IMG/VR virus record: IMGVR_UViG_3300036670_000209
Span: 1 to 64,000 of that record
Direction: 5' to 3' (one strand)
DNA length: 64,000 nucleotides
Origin: a virus
Under the pieces are notes generated by a model that was given only the letters and a program-made list of their open reading frames with translations, did not search any database and had not been told where the DNA came from. This document shows positions 1 to 9,206 of the stretch, piece by piece; the first letter of the stretch is position 1; each line of letters starts with the position of its first letter. Made by a program: the position numbers and the translations under genes.

Positions 1-323
1 ACCGTGCGTAGCTCACGAGTGCGTTCCAGTGTGTATTTAAATTGTGACACGTATTCATCAGTTTCCACAAACAGTGTCTGGGCCTGCTGCTGAATCTGCT
101 GATCCACAGTGGATGAAATTCTACTGATAATATCAGATACCTCCCGGGCACTGGCATCCAGTACCATCAGCCGATTACTGATATTGCTCAAACCAAATTC
201 ATCCGTCAAATCAGTGAAGGGTAATAATTCATCCTCTGCGGCACGTGTCAAAGAAAATACCGGCGACAGATCAAATACACCTGGTAGTGCATTTTTCAAT
301 GCAGTTAGTTGTCGTAGTTTCAT
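1..323 (-). CDS. Partial hypothetical protein, N-terminal part
   Basis: An open frame starts at ATG 323 and runs off the left edge, giving the first 107 residues. It begins MKLRQLTALKNALPGVFDLS and has an amphipathic, Gln-rich stretch (HDQQIQQQAQTL-like, near residue 80) that could form a coiled coil. The gene lies one base downstream of the DNA polymerase stop, so the two are probably co-transcribed. Codon use and lack of stops over 320 bases support coding. I do not recognise the family. Confidence 0.7.
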   Translation of the reverse strand, partial: MKLRQLTALKNALPGVFDLSPVFSLTRAAEDELLPFTDLTDEFGLSNISNRLMVLDASAREVSDIISRISSTVDQQIQQQAQTLFVETDEYVSQFKYTLERTRELRT

Positions 324-324
324 A

Positions 325-3048
325 TTATTCAAAAGTAAATAAAGATTGATATGTTGTTTTCACATCAGTGAGCTCAGTGAGACGCCAGTTCAACACTCCC
401 AACAGATTTTCTACTTTCTGATTCACGATAGTCATTTCCATGAGGTCATTATCAAAAGGCAAATCCTTGAACCACTGGGGGACCTGTGTGGTATCTGTGG
501 GATAGCCCACACTGGTGAAACCAATGGGATTGGGCTTGAGTTTGCACACAATGGTTTTCATACCATCAGTGATGGAGGTACTGTACATGTCACCGTAGAT
601 ACGTTTAAGGTTATTCCAGTTCATGGCTGCTCGCACATGTCCTGGCATGTTGGCCCGACCTTTTTTACTGTTGGCCTCCTCAGCAGCGTATTTGGTAAGA
701 TTGTTCACACGCTTGGGTGTACCTTTTTCCCAGGCTGGCAGATCAGCAAACCATTGTTTAAAATCCCTGACCTTGTCCACGATCACATCCTTGTCCACAC
801 CAGTGAGTGCATCAGTGAGAATCTTACTCAGGAATTCCTGCACTACCTTGGGGGTGTCGCTGCGTTTAAGATCCAGCCCCATGGCCTTGAGTTTACCCAC
901 CCCAGGTATTACCTTTTTCTTAGCAGCTTTTTCGTCATCATACTGATCCAGTCGCTCTCCTTCGGAGTCATATATCAGTACTGCATATCGCTTCTTGGTA
1001 ATAAACAGACCCTTGATGGCAATCAACTCCCTGCCACCCTGGATAATGGCGCCCATGTCCCTGGGCACATGACACGCACGCTCCATGAATCCTGGGAAAC
1101 TAGCATTTACGTCGTCTGCAATTTTGTCATACAGTTGCACACAAATATCCTTGTTCCATTCCATGGTACCAGCAGCCACTTCGTCACGGATCATGGGCCA
1201 GGCACTAAAATACACGGAATCGGTATCACCATATATCACACTCTGACCCAAATGATTATATTCTCCAGTGATGGCTTGGTTTACAGTGGCATCCATGTGC
1301 CGGGCGATGATCCTGCCCATGAGTGTGGTACTCTGCCCAATACGATGGTCAAAATACCGGCAGCCTGGATTCAGGATAGCACCGTACAAGCTATTTAAAT
1401 TAATCTTCTTGACCAGCTGACGTTTATCCCAGTATTCAATATCCCCGGGGGTAACTGCTGCCTTTTTCTTGGCCTGCATCTCTGTGCGTTCAGCGTACCA
1501 TCTTTCCAGCAATGCTGGGATAATACCCTTCTGGTCGTATTTGAATATGGTTCCATTTGCACTGAGCACCCAGGGCTGATCACCTTCAAATATCAGACTC
1601 CAAACCTCAGCCGCTGGCAGCGTTGAACTACCGCCGCGCTCCCAGTCAATTATGATATCAGTACTATCACCATTCATTACCGCAGTGTATTCCATGCTGC
1701 CAAACAACCCCTCCCAGGCTTCCGCAAATCCTGCCCCCAGAACTCGCTTGCCATTGACTATTTTATTTTCCCTTTTGTTGGAAATATAAGCGTCGGTCAT
1801 CACTGGTCTAAGCTGTCCCACAATGGTCTCTGGGCCCATGTTGAGCGCACGAATAGCCGAGGGATAGAGCGATTTGATGTCAATAGCTCCAATGTATTCA
1901 TGCATTCCTTTTTGTGGGTAAGCAACATAGGCACCTGCGGCTTGCGCTTCCTGCTGATCATCTCTGTTGGGTTTATTTGGTACAATTAGGCCTCTATGGT
2001 GTGCATCGTTGGTAATGGCTTGTTCAGTGACCGCCACTGCGCCCATGGTTGTGGCCAGCAGTACGGTATTATCATGTGCCAGCTCATTGGCCAGATCCAA
2101 AAAGCGAAGTTTTTTATCCAGCCTGCCCAGCAGTGCTGTATCCTGACGATTGTATTCAATAAACTTGGGAAAGTCACGATTGTACAACTGATCCAGGGTA
2201 CCAGAATACGGAGTTTTATGCTCTGATAATTCATACTCTGCAATGGCATCCAGGCTGTAGCTGTGCCGTTCTTCATAGGTGTACTTGCGATATAATTGCA
2301 TGTAGTCCAAATGCACCCGACCAATCAGATCATATGTAATTTGGGTTGCCCCAAACCGTTCAAATTCTCTCATCTTGGGCAGCTGATTCCACAAACAAAA
2401 TTTTCTTGTATCGTTTTTGCTCAGTGTACGAGTCATACGATTCACCAGGTAGGGTATGTCATAGCCCTCACTGTTCCAACCACTGAGAATGTCTGCATCA
2501 TCAATCAGATCCAGGAAAGTCAGCAACATGTCATTTTCGTTGTCAAACAAATAACAATCATCAAATCCTGCACATATTTCCTGTGCAGACTCCCAGCTGT
2601 AGCTCTTGGGCGGCAACACCAGCGTAACCAGACGATCCAGCCAGTCCATGTATATGGAGATGGCTGTGACCTTGTTGAATGGGTCAGTGGTGGGACTGTA
2701 TCCCAGTTCTGGGTGGAAGTCCACCTCAATATCGAAAAATGCAGTCTGTAACTTGGGGCTGGGTCGTCCTATGTAGTTTTCTTCCAGGCAGCGAAACACT
2801 GGCTTGAAGTCACTTTCCCACAGCTTGCTCTTGTCATGCATACGAACTTCCTTCTGGAACTCCTTGCCACTGCGAGTGCTGAATCTACTCACAGGTGTGT
2901 CGTATATGGTACGAAACTTTCCCTTGGGGTCGTCAAAGTAAAAAGTGTAGTTCACTGGGTACTCTGTGTATACCCGTTTACCATCAACTCGTTCCACCAC
3001 ATGGATACGGTCCTTGGTTCTATCTAATAATGCATCAACATAACTCAT
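325..3048 (-). CDS. 43: Family B DNA polymerase, T4 gp43-like
   Basis: Replicative DNA polymerase with 3'-5' proofreading, 907 residues against 898 for T4 gp43. Visible in order: Exo I FFDIEVDF (D106, E108), Exo II SGWNSEGYDIPYL near 190, Exo III YNRQDTALL near 300, polymerase motif A DIKSLYPS near 390, motif B KINLNSLYGA near 550, motif C YGDTDSVYF near 620. All catalytic carboxylates are present and there is no intein or split, unlike some relatives. The start ATG at 3048 follows an AGGAG ribosome site. It acts with a clamp, loader and helicase that lie outside this window. Confidence 0.98.
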   Translation of the reverse strand: MSYVDALLDRTKDRIHVVERVDGKRVYTEYPVNYTFYFDDPKGKFRTIYDTPVSRFSTRSGKEFQKEVRMHDKSKLWESDFKPVFRCLEENYIGRPSPKLQTAFFDIEVDFHPELGYSPTTDPFNKVTAISIYMDWLDRLVTLVLPPKSYSWESAQEICAGFDDCYLFDNENDMLLTFLDLIDDADILSGWNSEGYDIPYLVNRMTRTLSKNDTRKFCLWNQLPKMREFERFGATQITYDLIGRVHLDYMQLYRKYTYEERHSYSLDAIAEYELSEHKTPYSGTLDQLYNRDFPKFIEYNRQDTALLGRLDKKLRFLDLANELAHDNTVLLATTMGAVAVTEQAITNDAHHRGLIVPNKPNRDDQQEAQAAGAYVAYPQKGMHEYIGAIDIKSLYPSAIRALNMGPETIVGQLRPVMTDAYISNKRENKIVNGKRVLGAGFAEAWEGLFGSMEYTAVMNGDSTDIIIDWERGGSSTLPAAEVWSLIFEGDQPWVLSANGTIFKYDQKGIIPALLERWYAERTEMQAKKKAAVTPGDIEYWDKRQLVKKINLNSLYGAILNPGCRYFDHRIGQSTTLMGRIIARHMDATVNQAITGEYNHLGQSVIYGDTDSVYFSAWPMIRDEVAAGTMEWNKDICVQLYDKIADDVNASFPGFMERACHVPRDMGAIIQGGRELIAIKGLFITKKRYAVLIYDSEGERLDQYDDEKAAKKKVIPGVGKLKAMGLDLKRSDTPKVVQEFLSKILTDALTGVDKDVIVDKVRDFKQWFADLPAWEKGTPKRVNNLTKYAAEEANSKKGRANMPGHVRAAMNWNNLKRIYGDMYSTSITDGMKTIVCKLKPNPIGFTSVGYPTDTTQVPQWFKDLPFDNDLMEMTIVNQKVENLLGVLNWRLTELTDVKTTYQSLFTFE

Positions 3049-3084
3049 AAATTCTCCTAGCGGCTTATGGCCCGCGTGCCGTGA

Positions 3085-3384
3085 TTAATTTGACAATTGA
3101 AGTACTAACCGTATGTATGCAAACACATCAATGGTGACCATAAGAGTATAGTTACATACCATACCAAAGCTCTTACGAGTCCAAGCAGCCCATCCAAATA
3201 TCATACACTGTGACATAAACAGGGGATATAGTATGATGAACGGCGGGTGCGGTAAGGTGAGTGCCATGGTAACGGCACATCCTATGCTGGCTGCCCAGGC
3301 AATCAGTTCCATCACAAATCTAAAAGGCCAGGTGGCATAATCCGCCAGTGCCCATTTGTATATATTACCGATCGCAGCCAACAT
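3085..3384 (-). CDS. Small multi-pass membrane protein
   Basis: 99 residues with about three hydrophobic segments (roughly 20-42, 48-66, 75-95), rich in Trp, Ala and Ile. It starts one base inside the stop of the upstream gene (TAATG overlap), so translation is probably coupled. Conserved-looking, but no function can be assigned; an inner-membrane location is inferred. Confidence 0.75.
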   Translation of the reverse strand: MLAAIGNIYKWALADYATWPFRFVMELIAWAASIGCAVTMALTLPHPPFIILYPLFMSQCMIFGWAAWTRKSFGMVCNYTLMVTIDVFAYIRLVLQLSN

Positions 3385-3674
3385 TATAGAGTTTTACCCA
3401 CTGTTTCCAGGATGGTATTCAGCTCGTCGTGGTCTCGATTGGTTTCACCCAGTTTGGCCTTCTGTGCAATTTTAACTGCACGCTTGAGCAAGGCTGGTTT
3501 AATTTCCAACTCTTCTGCGATGCTTTTGATTGTATCATTGAGCCCTGCGCTGAGGTCTTCAATCTCCCTGAGCACTCGATTGCTATCATTGAACAATTGC
3601 ATCAATTTAATTTTAGCAGCACCGTTGAATGTGCGATTTGCACCTGGGTCATTAGGGGTTTCCTGATCTGTCAT
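3384..3674 (-). CDS. DsbA-like small DNA-binding protein (tentative)
   Basis: 96 residues, charged and mostly helical. The central part, with a loop of the form LNDTIKSIAEEL followed by a short Lys-rich helix region and an acidic tail, resembles the layout of the T4 DsbA family (about 89 residues), a double-strand DNA binder that stimulates late transcription. The match is by pattern only, without a catalytic motif to confirm it. A sigma70-like promoter lies just upstream at 3699-3727. Confidence 0.45.
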   Translation of the reverse strand: MTDQETPNDPGANRTFNGAAKIKLMQLFNDSNRVLREIEDLSAGLNDTIKSIAEELEIKPALLKRAVKIAQKAKLGETNRDHDELNTILETVGKTL

Positions 3675-3698
3675 ATTAGCTCCTGTGTGTAGTAGTAT

Positions 3699-3727
3699 AT
3701 TATAACAGATATCCGTCAGCGGTGCAA
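3699..3727 (-). promoter_or_regulatory. Sigma70-like promoter upstream of DsbA-like gene
   Basis: On the minus strand TTGCAC, a 17-base spacer and a perfect TATAAT. It lies 25 bases upstream of the 96-residue gene. One of few sigma70-type promoters in the left, otherwise late-type, part. Confidence 0.6.
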
Positions 3728-3797
3728 GAGCAATGAGCAGATGTACGAAAAATAGTGCTCACTTTTAAGATTCCAGGATTCCCGGCCCGGCCGTCTC

Positions 3798-3814
3798 GGG
3801 GCAGCAGCCGCCCC
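3798..3814. other. GC-rich stem-loop in intergenic region
   Basis: GGGGC and GCCCC arms around a seven-base loop, inside a very GC-rich patch (3781-3816) in the 199-base gap between 3674 and 3874. No T-run follows on either strand, so it is not a classical terminator. It could be an RNA structure or processing site. Confidence 0.35.
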
Positions 3815-3861
3815 ACACAAGTAACCACGAAGGTACTAAGGTAGTGTGTTGGTTAATATAA

Positions 3862-3869
3862 TATTTATG
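3862..3869 (-). promoter_or_regulatory. T4-type late promoter octamer
   Basis: Minus strand reads CATAAATA, one mismatch from the T4 late consensus TATAAATA. It lies about 190 bases upstream of the DsbA-like gene. Confidence 0.45.
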
Positions 3870-3873
3870 ATAC

Positions 3874-3975
3874 TCACCCTGGGCTGTATGGATTCTTGGG
3901 AGTATCGTATCCATCAGGTTCAGGGTACACTGGGTATTGATTTCCTGGGATGGGTTCTGGTGTGGTCTCGCTCAT
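3874..3975 (-). CDS. 33-residue proline-rich peptide
   Basis: Starts MSETTPEPIPGNQYPVYPEP and is rich in Pro and Tyr. It has a strong ribosome site (CAGGAG, seven bases before ATG) and a late-type octamer 20 bases upstream at 3995-4002, the spacing seen for other late genes here. Both signals make a real small late gene likely despite its size. Function unknown; possibly a small virion or tail-fibre-associated peptide. Confidence 0.6.
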   Translation of the reverse strand: MSETTPEPIPGNQYPVYPEPDGYDTPKNPYSPG

Positions 3976-3993
3976 GGTATACTCCTGGTCAGA

Positions 3994-4410
3994 TTATTTA
4001 TCAAAGTCGCTGGGGGCGCTCTGTGCATATAGTCGCATGATCACCCCGGCCTGTGCGTTGGCCTGATTTTCCTCGTCACTGCCAGTTTCGCCACTATCCT
4101 GGTCCAGCTGGTTATTCTCTCGCTGGGACCAGTGTACCAGCTCATGTGCCAGAGTGCGCAGTATATCCACTGGATGCCGGTCTGCCACGGCCACTGATAT
4201 GGCCTGCTGCTGGTCATCGTAGCAACCAAATGATGGTTGACTTCCATGATCATTGGGCATGCGCAAAACTGGCCGGATTTTGGGTATGCTGGTCAGTTGC
4301 AATTCACCAATCGCTATGGGTAGCATGTGCTTGATGGCGCTGAGCACACTGGTCAGGTGCTGTTCATGCTCAGTGGTCACCGATTCGCGTATGATCTCAC
4401 TGGATTTCAT
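3994..4410 (-). CDS. Putative zinc metallopeptidase (HELVH), SprT-like layout
   Basis: 138 residues. A clear HExxH motif (LAHELVHWSQ) near residue 90 suggests a zinc peptidase fold; the following ETGSDEENQANAQAG block, rich in Glu, may give the third zinc ligand. The N-terminus MKSSEIIRES is typical of small virion-block proteins of T4-like aquatic phages. It overlaps the upstream gene by 4 bases (ATGA). A processing or virion-associated peptidase is plausible; no substrate can be inferred. Confidence 0.75.
   Translation of the reverse strand: MKSSEIIRESVTTEHEQHLTSVLSAIKHMLPIAIGELQLTSIPKIRPVLRMPNDHGSQPSFGCYDDQQQAISVAVADRHPVDILRTLAHELVHWSQRENNQLDQDSGETGSDEENQANAQAGVIMRLYAQSAPSDFDK
3995..4002 (-). 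promoter_or_regulatory. T4-type late promoter octamer
   Basis: GATAAATA on the minus strand, overlapping the last codons of the metallopeptidase gene and 20 bases upstream of the 33-residue gene at 3975. Confidence 0.55.
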
Positions 4411-5510
4411 TTTTTATGTGCCGTTGACACTTTCATGTCATCCTTCTTGGTCACTGGCTGTGCCATGTGGTCCACGTATGGTTTCATGGGGGTATCAATG
4501 GCACCTGGTGTGCGTCGCTGACTGGCAGCAGTGCGGCCAGTCTTGGGAACTGGTGCATAGCGGTTGATGGCCTGATTCACTGACGGCATCTTGGGAGACA
4601 TCTTGGTGGAGGATTCCAGCAGCTGATTCAATTGAGTCATGCCCTGCTCAATCAGCTGACCAAATTGCTCCACGCTCTCACAGTTCCATTTTCTCAGTGC
4701 CAGTGCCTTGCGGGTGGGATCGCCATTGGGCTTTTTCATGGGGCCCTTGTTGCCACCCATTCTGGCACAGAAACTTTTACGACGGCCTGCTGCTTTGCTA
4801 CCTGCTTTGAGTTTGCTGGGCGGTGTGGTCACGGCCTTTTGCAGCTTGCTACCTGGATTGGCTGCACGATAGCTGGCCACTCCCCGATCATTCAATCCGC
4901 CGTTCTTATTCTTACCCTCCTTGCGTTTCCAGGCCTCTGCCTCTGAGATCACGCCACTGGCATCATTGATCATGTCACGCAATCTGGCAACCATGGACTC
5001 TGACATCTGCTGTGGCTCGCGGGACTGGGCACGCGAAATTCCTCGATTACGCCGATCCAGCACTCGCCCAGCAATGTCCTGGTACTCGCCCTGAGTGGCA
5101 TATTTTTTAGCCTGCTGTGCCTGTTCTCTAGCACGTGATCCATAGGACTTGAGTGTTTGTTGCGACAGCTCGTTTAAATCTTCATCAGAAGTCTGATCCC
5201 GCCAGTGTGCATTTTCTTCTAGACCAGCAGTGATCTGCTGCTTGAGTGCCCTGATACTGGATAACTGCTGTTTCACACGATCCATCAGCTGATGATTGCC
5301 GGTATCTGCTGCCTGCTGGCACATATCGCCCAGTTTCCCTAGCAATTGTGCCAGTGCTTGCAACTGCTCCTGGTCTGGCGCACATTGCTCCTGCATGGCA
5401 CCTGGCCGTCCATCCTGTGTTTCGGTGGTAACACCGGGCTGCACCGCTGCAAGATTATTTGCCACCGCGGTGTATGCCTCCTGGAGTCTGGTGAAATCAT
5501 TGATAAACAT
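4407..5510 (-). CDS. Virion-block protein with DUF6321 domain
   Basis: 367 residues starting MFINDFTRLQEAY. The N-terminal half is Gln/Glu-rich and helical (coiled coil likely, 45-160). Residues about 195-280 form a basic domain with SEAEAWKRKEGKNKNGGLN, KLKAGSKAAGRRKSFCARMG and PTRKALALRKWNC, the signature of DUF6321 proteins common in phages. The C-terminus is basic and Pro-rich. Overlaps neighbours by 1-4 bases, so it belongs to one operon with 3994-8907. The very basic domain may contact DNA inside the head; that is inference. Confidence 0.8.
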   Translation of the reverse strand: MFINDFTRLQEAYTAVANNLAAVQPGVTTETQDGRPGAMQEQCAPDQEQLQALAQLLGKLGDMCQQAADTGNHQLMDRVKQQLSSIRALKQQITAGLEENAHWRDQTSDEDLNELSQQTLKSYGSRAREQAQQAKKYATQGEYQDIAGRVLDRRNRGISRAQSREPQQMSESMVARLRDMINDASGVISEAEAWKRKEGKNKNGGLNDRGVASYRAANPGSKLQKAVTTPPSKLKAGSKAAGRRKSFCARMGGNKGPMKKPNGDPTRKALALRKWNCESVEQFGQLIEQGMTQLNQLLESSTKMSPKMPSVNQAINRYAPVPKTGRTAASQRRTPGAIDTPMKPYVDHMAQPVTKKDDMKVSTAHKK

Positions 5511-6763
5511 TATTGGGTCTTTCCTGCTTGCTTTAATAGTGTATTTAGCTGAGGTGCCAGCTGTGGATTACTCAGCGCCTTGGCCACCATGCCATTCAGC
5601 GGTGCAGTGGCAGCCGCGTCAGCATCGGTACTGGTTGCCCCAGGAGTACTGGCTGCTTGCAATGACTTTTGTGCCTGGGCGGGGTCAATATTTGCACCAG
5701 CCGCCTTGAGTCCAGACAGACTACTTTTTAGTGTGTTCTGAGCCTGTGTGGTTTGCTGTGTGGTGGCAGTGACTTGTTTACCAGTGGCTGGCGTAGCAGT
5801 GGATGCACCGGGATTCATTTTCTGATTGGCAGTGGGTACTGACGCTGGCATGGCCTCTGCCACCTGTGCATCCTTGACCAGTCTCAGTGATTGGCCAGGC
5901 ATGTTGTCAGACTGCACACCGTTGTCCAGGTCCACATTGTAGGATTTTGGTGCGCTGGCGTGTGCCCCACGCAGTACTTCCCTGATCCAGCCCAGTTGTC
6001 CGGCATTGGGCCCCTGCACCACGCGCACCCGTTTCTTTAATCCCTTGGCCTCCTCCACCTGACTGGGCACGCAATTGGGTACCTGTCGACCGCCTTTGTT
6101 TTTTGTCCCCAGCTGTCGATAGCCCTTCCAGCAAGCCTCATCCAGGGATTTACTTTTTAGTGCCTGATGCAGTGCATGCTGAAATATGCTCATGAGATCA
6201 TCAGCGGCACCATCACCCCACTCTATGCTTTTGGATAGTGCTCTGGGGCCGTCTGTGCGTATCTGTTGTAGAATATGGTGTATCATCTCACGGGTCACAT
6301 GTGGTAATCCCTCTGGTTCACCTTCTGCCTCGTCCATGCTGTGCTGATCAGTGACAATTTTATCATAATCTGCCATGGTCAGGGTACCCTGGTCACTGAG
6401 TGCAATCAAACGCTCGGTGATATCATGCAGTTCCATATCAGTTTTGGCATCCTCTCTGGCATATTCAAACATGCGTATCAGCAGTGGAATATCCATGCTC
6501 ACTGAATCAGTGCCAGCAGTGCCCTCGCCAAACCGATCGTACTGCTCACTGAGTGACCATTCAATACCCTGCTTCCTGGCATGCTGATCCAGCTCAGCCA
6601 TAAAACTACCAGTGTAGCTTTCTACCAAACGTCGCTGGCCGCCTGGTGCCCCAGAGGGCACTGCTCTTTGCAGCGGCGTGGCGGTCTGATTTTTTTGTTT
6701 CACTGGGGTCTGGTTAGCCTGGATGGAATCCAGGCTGGCCAGTAGTTTACGCATGTTAGACAT
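5510..6763 (-). CDS. Virion-block protein with DUF5872-like and KOW-like segments
   Basis: 417 residues from the ATG at 6763; a TTG one codon earlier is also possible. A segment near 210-230 reads CWKGYRQLGTKNKGG and ends VPNCVP, matching the DUF5872 pattern. It is followed by a basic KGLKKRVRVVQGPNAG stretch resembling a KOW/SH3-like barrel. The last 120 residues are Ala/Thr/Gln-rich low complexity. Start overlaps the upstream stop (TTGATG). Function unknown; position suggests a virion or scaffold role. Confidence 0.75.
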   Translation of the reverse strand: MSNMRKLLASLDSIQANQTPVKQKNQTATPLQRAVPSGAPGGQRRLVESYTGSFMAELDQHARKQGIEWSLSEQYDRFGEGTAGTDSVSMDIPLLIRMFEYAREDAKTDMELHDITERLIALSDQGTLTMADYDKIVTDQHSMDEAEGEPEGLPHVTREMIHHILQQIRTDGPRALSKSIEWGDGAADDLMSIFQHALHQALKSKSLDEACWKGYRQLGTKNKGGRQVPNCVPSQVEEAKGLKKRVRVVQGPNAGQLGWIREVLRGAHASAPKSYNVDLDNGVQSDNMPGQSLRLVKDAQVAEAMPASVPTANQKMNPGASTATPATGKQVTATTQQTTQAQNTLKSSLSGLKAAGANIDPAQAQKSLQAASTPGATSTDADAAATAPLNGMVAKALSNPQLAPQLNTLLKQAGKTQ

Positions 6764-8907
6764 CAATATATTCCTTTACCCAGTTTAATTTTCTTCGGTA
6801 ACACTCGATTGCTCACTGATTTGGGTACACCAGTACCTGGTTTGTTGTGCTGGCCGCCCTGGGCGACGCCAGTGGCAACGGCACCACCAGCAGTTCCGCC
6901 AGCACTGGCACTCTCACTAAACTTGCGTACACCATAACCCAGACCCAAATACTGATGCTGTGATCGGGTTAGCTGTTTCATATAATGTTTGGCACATGCG
7001 CTGGCCTCTGCCAGGTTGTCAAACACACGCACTGGCTGTTGGCTGTCTCTGGCGCCCAGGCTGCTGCCTTCACGGAACACACCGTATCGCAAATTGGTTA
7101 GTCTAGACTCAGTCTGCAGACCATTTAAATTTCCACCAGTACCATTGAGCATACCTCCTTGGCCTGGGTCCCCATGCCAGGCATCACCCCCAGTGTCATC
7201 CTCGGCCATGCCCAGTACCTTGTTGCCCTGAGCGTCCAGTCCCCGGGGTACCGGCATACCTGCCACACCACCAGTTTGTGTAATCAGTGGTGCTCCATTT
7301 TCGGTTTCAGCCACCGGCTGAGCCACATGCACTGTTTTGTATGCACCAGTGCGGGTGTTCCTCAGTTGCACATGCCGTCCCGGCACAGGATCTGACTGCG
7401 ATTCCCAGGTTCCGTCGCGAAATAATTTGTTTAGCTGCTCCAGTGAGTAGGATTTATATCCGTAACTATTGGTTGCCTCTGACATGCCCCGATTACCAAT
7501 CTTATCCGCGGCTACTTTTCGGGATGCTGTTCGTTGGTCATCATTTTGTTTTTTCTTGTTTGCCAACCTTTGCGCTAATACTGCGGATTGTTTATCTTGC
7601 TGAGACCTGGGCAGCTTGCCTGTGTTGGTCTTGAATGAATTCTCCAATACACCATCACCTATTACACCTGCCTCTTTTCGCTCTGGCCAACCCCTACCCT
7701 GCTCCCGCCCCATTCGTTTCATTTGTGCAATATATTCAGGGTCTTTTTGTAGTTTTGCAAATGCTTCATCCGGATCATACCACTTGCCTGTTTTACGGTC
7801 TTGCACTTGTTTCTTCTCGCTCTCCGTCATACCTTGCCCAGCATGTTTTTCAGCCGACGCTTCATTGTCAAATACCGAGATATTTCCGTTATGATCACAT
7901 GCTTGATATCTAACTTGTTTTGTGTGTCGGTTCCGGACTTTTCTAACAGTACCCCTCGCTGACAGATTAGTATGAGTGCGAACTTCGTCGTCAGTTGGAT
8001 CAGCACCCTCAGCCATACCTTGCTGACTATTTGAAGTCTGACCAGTAAACATCATAAATGCTTGTTTGGCTGTAATAGGCATACCGTTCTTTAGTTTGAT
8101 CTGATGCTTAGTTGCTTTGTCTTTGGGTAAATTGAATCCGTTGCCATTTTTACCCACTATTACGAAATAATAGTCACCTTCGTCTTTAATATCGGTAACG
8201 CGAGTAAAGCCACGAGAAGCCACGGTCATACCCGGATACTGTCCTCCACCCTTGACATATATTTCCGGAGCCGCAGGTTTATAATCATCCGGATAATGGC
8301 CATCGGTTCTTTCATCGTCAGGAGTTCTACCCTCAGTCACGTCTGGTTCAGATTTAACGGAATTATTTGCGTGTGTGAGCTCTGCTATCTGAGAGTATAC
8401 TGCTGACATCCTGGCGGCCAGTGCCATTTCTCTGGGACCCTGCTCGTGTCGGCCCCGGGCGCGACGCTGCTCTCTGGCCATGCCCAGTTGCCCCAGGATG
8501 GTGTCATATTTCCGTTGCAATGGGGCAATTTTATTATCAGTGCTGGTACTCTCTGCCATGCCAGGCGGCGATGATTTCCCCAGGGCAACATTATCTTCCA
8601 TGATTCCATTCATAAAGTCATCAGCCACGCCCGTATTAAATTCAGGCATCTGCTGATCAGACTGATCGCCGTGTTCCTGATTACACAACTGATCGCAGAC
8701 TGCGGCCACTGTGTCGCAGGACACTGACAGATGTTGGATCACTCCTTGTACCAGTGCTGGGTCCAGGCCCGGTAATGCTGAATGCAATTTTATGGCATTC
8801 TGGGCCAGTGTAAAACAGTGCTCACGGGCCACGTCAATCACATGTCCTAATTCCATGGCATGGGCGTCCTGTGCAATCCCCTCATTGATAAAATCTGATG
8901 GCTTCAT
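6763..8907 (-). CDS. Large modular virion-block protein with GMxE motifs
   Basis: 714 residues starting MKPSDFINEGIAQD. It is built of short unlike modules separated by repeated motifs: PPGMAEST, QQGMAEGAD, GQGMTESEK, NRGMSEATN and VLGMAEDD. Modules include a basic helical block near 140-175, a beta-rich block near 210-290, a segment TGKWYDPDEAFAKLQKD, and a C-terminal Gly-rich tail. The GMxE sites resemble the (hydrophobic)-x-Glu cleavage consensus of the T4 head protease gp21, suggesting a precursor processed in the prohead. That is inference. A late octamer lies 20 bases upstream. Confidence 0.75.
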   Translation of the reverse strand: MKPSDFINEGIAQDAHAMELGHVIDVAREHCFTLAQNAIKLHSALPGLDPALVQGVIQHLSVSCDTVAAVCDQLCNQEHGDQSDQQMPEFNTGVADDFMNGIMEDNVALGKSSPPGMAESTSTDNKIAPLQRKYDTILGQLGMAREQRRARGRHEQGPREMALAARMSAVYSQIAELTHANNSVKSEPDVTEGRTPDDERTDGHYPDDYKPAAPEIYVKGGGQYPGMTVASRGFTRVTDIKDEGDYYFVIVGKNGNGFNLPKDKATKHQIKLKNGMPITAKQAFMMFTGQTSNSQQGMAEGADPTDDEVRTHTNLSARGTVRKVRNRHTKQVRYQACDHNGNISVFDNEASAEKHAGQGMTESEKKQVQDRKTGKWYDPDEAFAKLQKDPEYIAQMKRMGREQGRGWPERKEAGVIGDGVLENSFKTNTGKLPRSQQDKQSAVLAQRLANKKKQNDDQRTASRKVAADKIGNRGMSEATNSYGYKSYSLEQLNKLFRDGTWESQSDPVPGRHVQLRNTRTGAYKTVHVAQPVAETENGAPLITQTGGVAGMPVPRGLDAQGNKVLGMAEDDTGGDAWHGDPGQGGMLNGTGGNLNGLQTESRLTNLRYGVFREGSSLGARDSQQPVRVFDNLAEASACAKHYMKQLTRSQHQYLGLGYGVRKFSESASAGGTAGGAVATGVAQGGQHNKPGTGVPKSVSNRVLPKKIKLGKGIY

Positions 8908-8927
8908 ATAAAAATCCTGTGTTGTTG

Positions 8928-8935
8928 TATTTAGT
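8928..8935 (-). promoter_or_regulatory. T4-type late promoter-like octamer
   Basis: Minus strand ACTAAATA (two mismatches to TATAAATA) followed by CAAC, 20 bases before the ATG of the 714-residue protein. It overlaps the stop of the next upstream gene. Confidence 0.45.
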
Positions 8936-9206
8936 AGAGGTTAAAGGTAGCAGCCGAAGGTTCACCGTCAATGGTTATGTTTTCCATGAAAAATGTACCA
9001 GCCACTGCACCACAATGTTGTATTTGTACCGTATGAACTCCTGGGGGCAATCTAACCTCCATGTGTTCGCATATATAGGCACGATCTGAGTCCCAGATGA
9101 ACCTGCGTTCAGTGAGTAGTTCTCCTGAAACTATTACCCGATAGCTGGGAGGATCCTGACCATCCCACTTGCACCATACATCCACGTCAATGCAGGTATG
9201 TTTCAT
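8931..9206 (-). CDS. Small beta-sandwich-like protein (CBM-like)
   Basis: 91 residues with alternating hydrophobic strands: YRVIVSGELLTERRFIW, HMEVRLPPGVHTVQI and FFMENITIDGEPS. The pattern resembles small carbohydrate-binding-like or Ig-like beta sandwiches found near virion genes of T4-like aquatic phages. It overlaps the nucleotidyltransferase stop by 4 bases. A surface-binding role is plausible, not shown. Confidence 0.65.
   Translation of the reverse strand: MKHTCIDVDVWCKWDGQDPPSYRVIVSGELLTERRFIWDSDRAYICEHMEVRLPPGVHTVQIQHCGAVAGTFFMENITIDGEPSAATFNLY

Noticed and set aside
346-1398. Long plus-strand frame over the DNA polymerase
   Set aside because: It is the antisense shadow of a gene whose polymerase motifs are clear; no ribosome site or domain on the plus strand.
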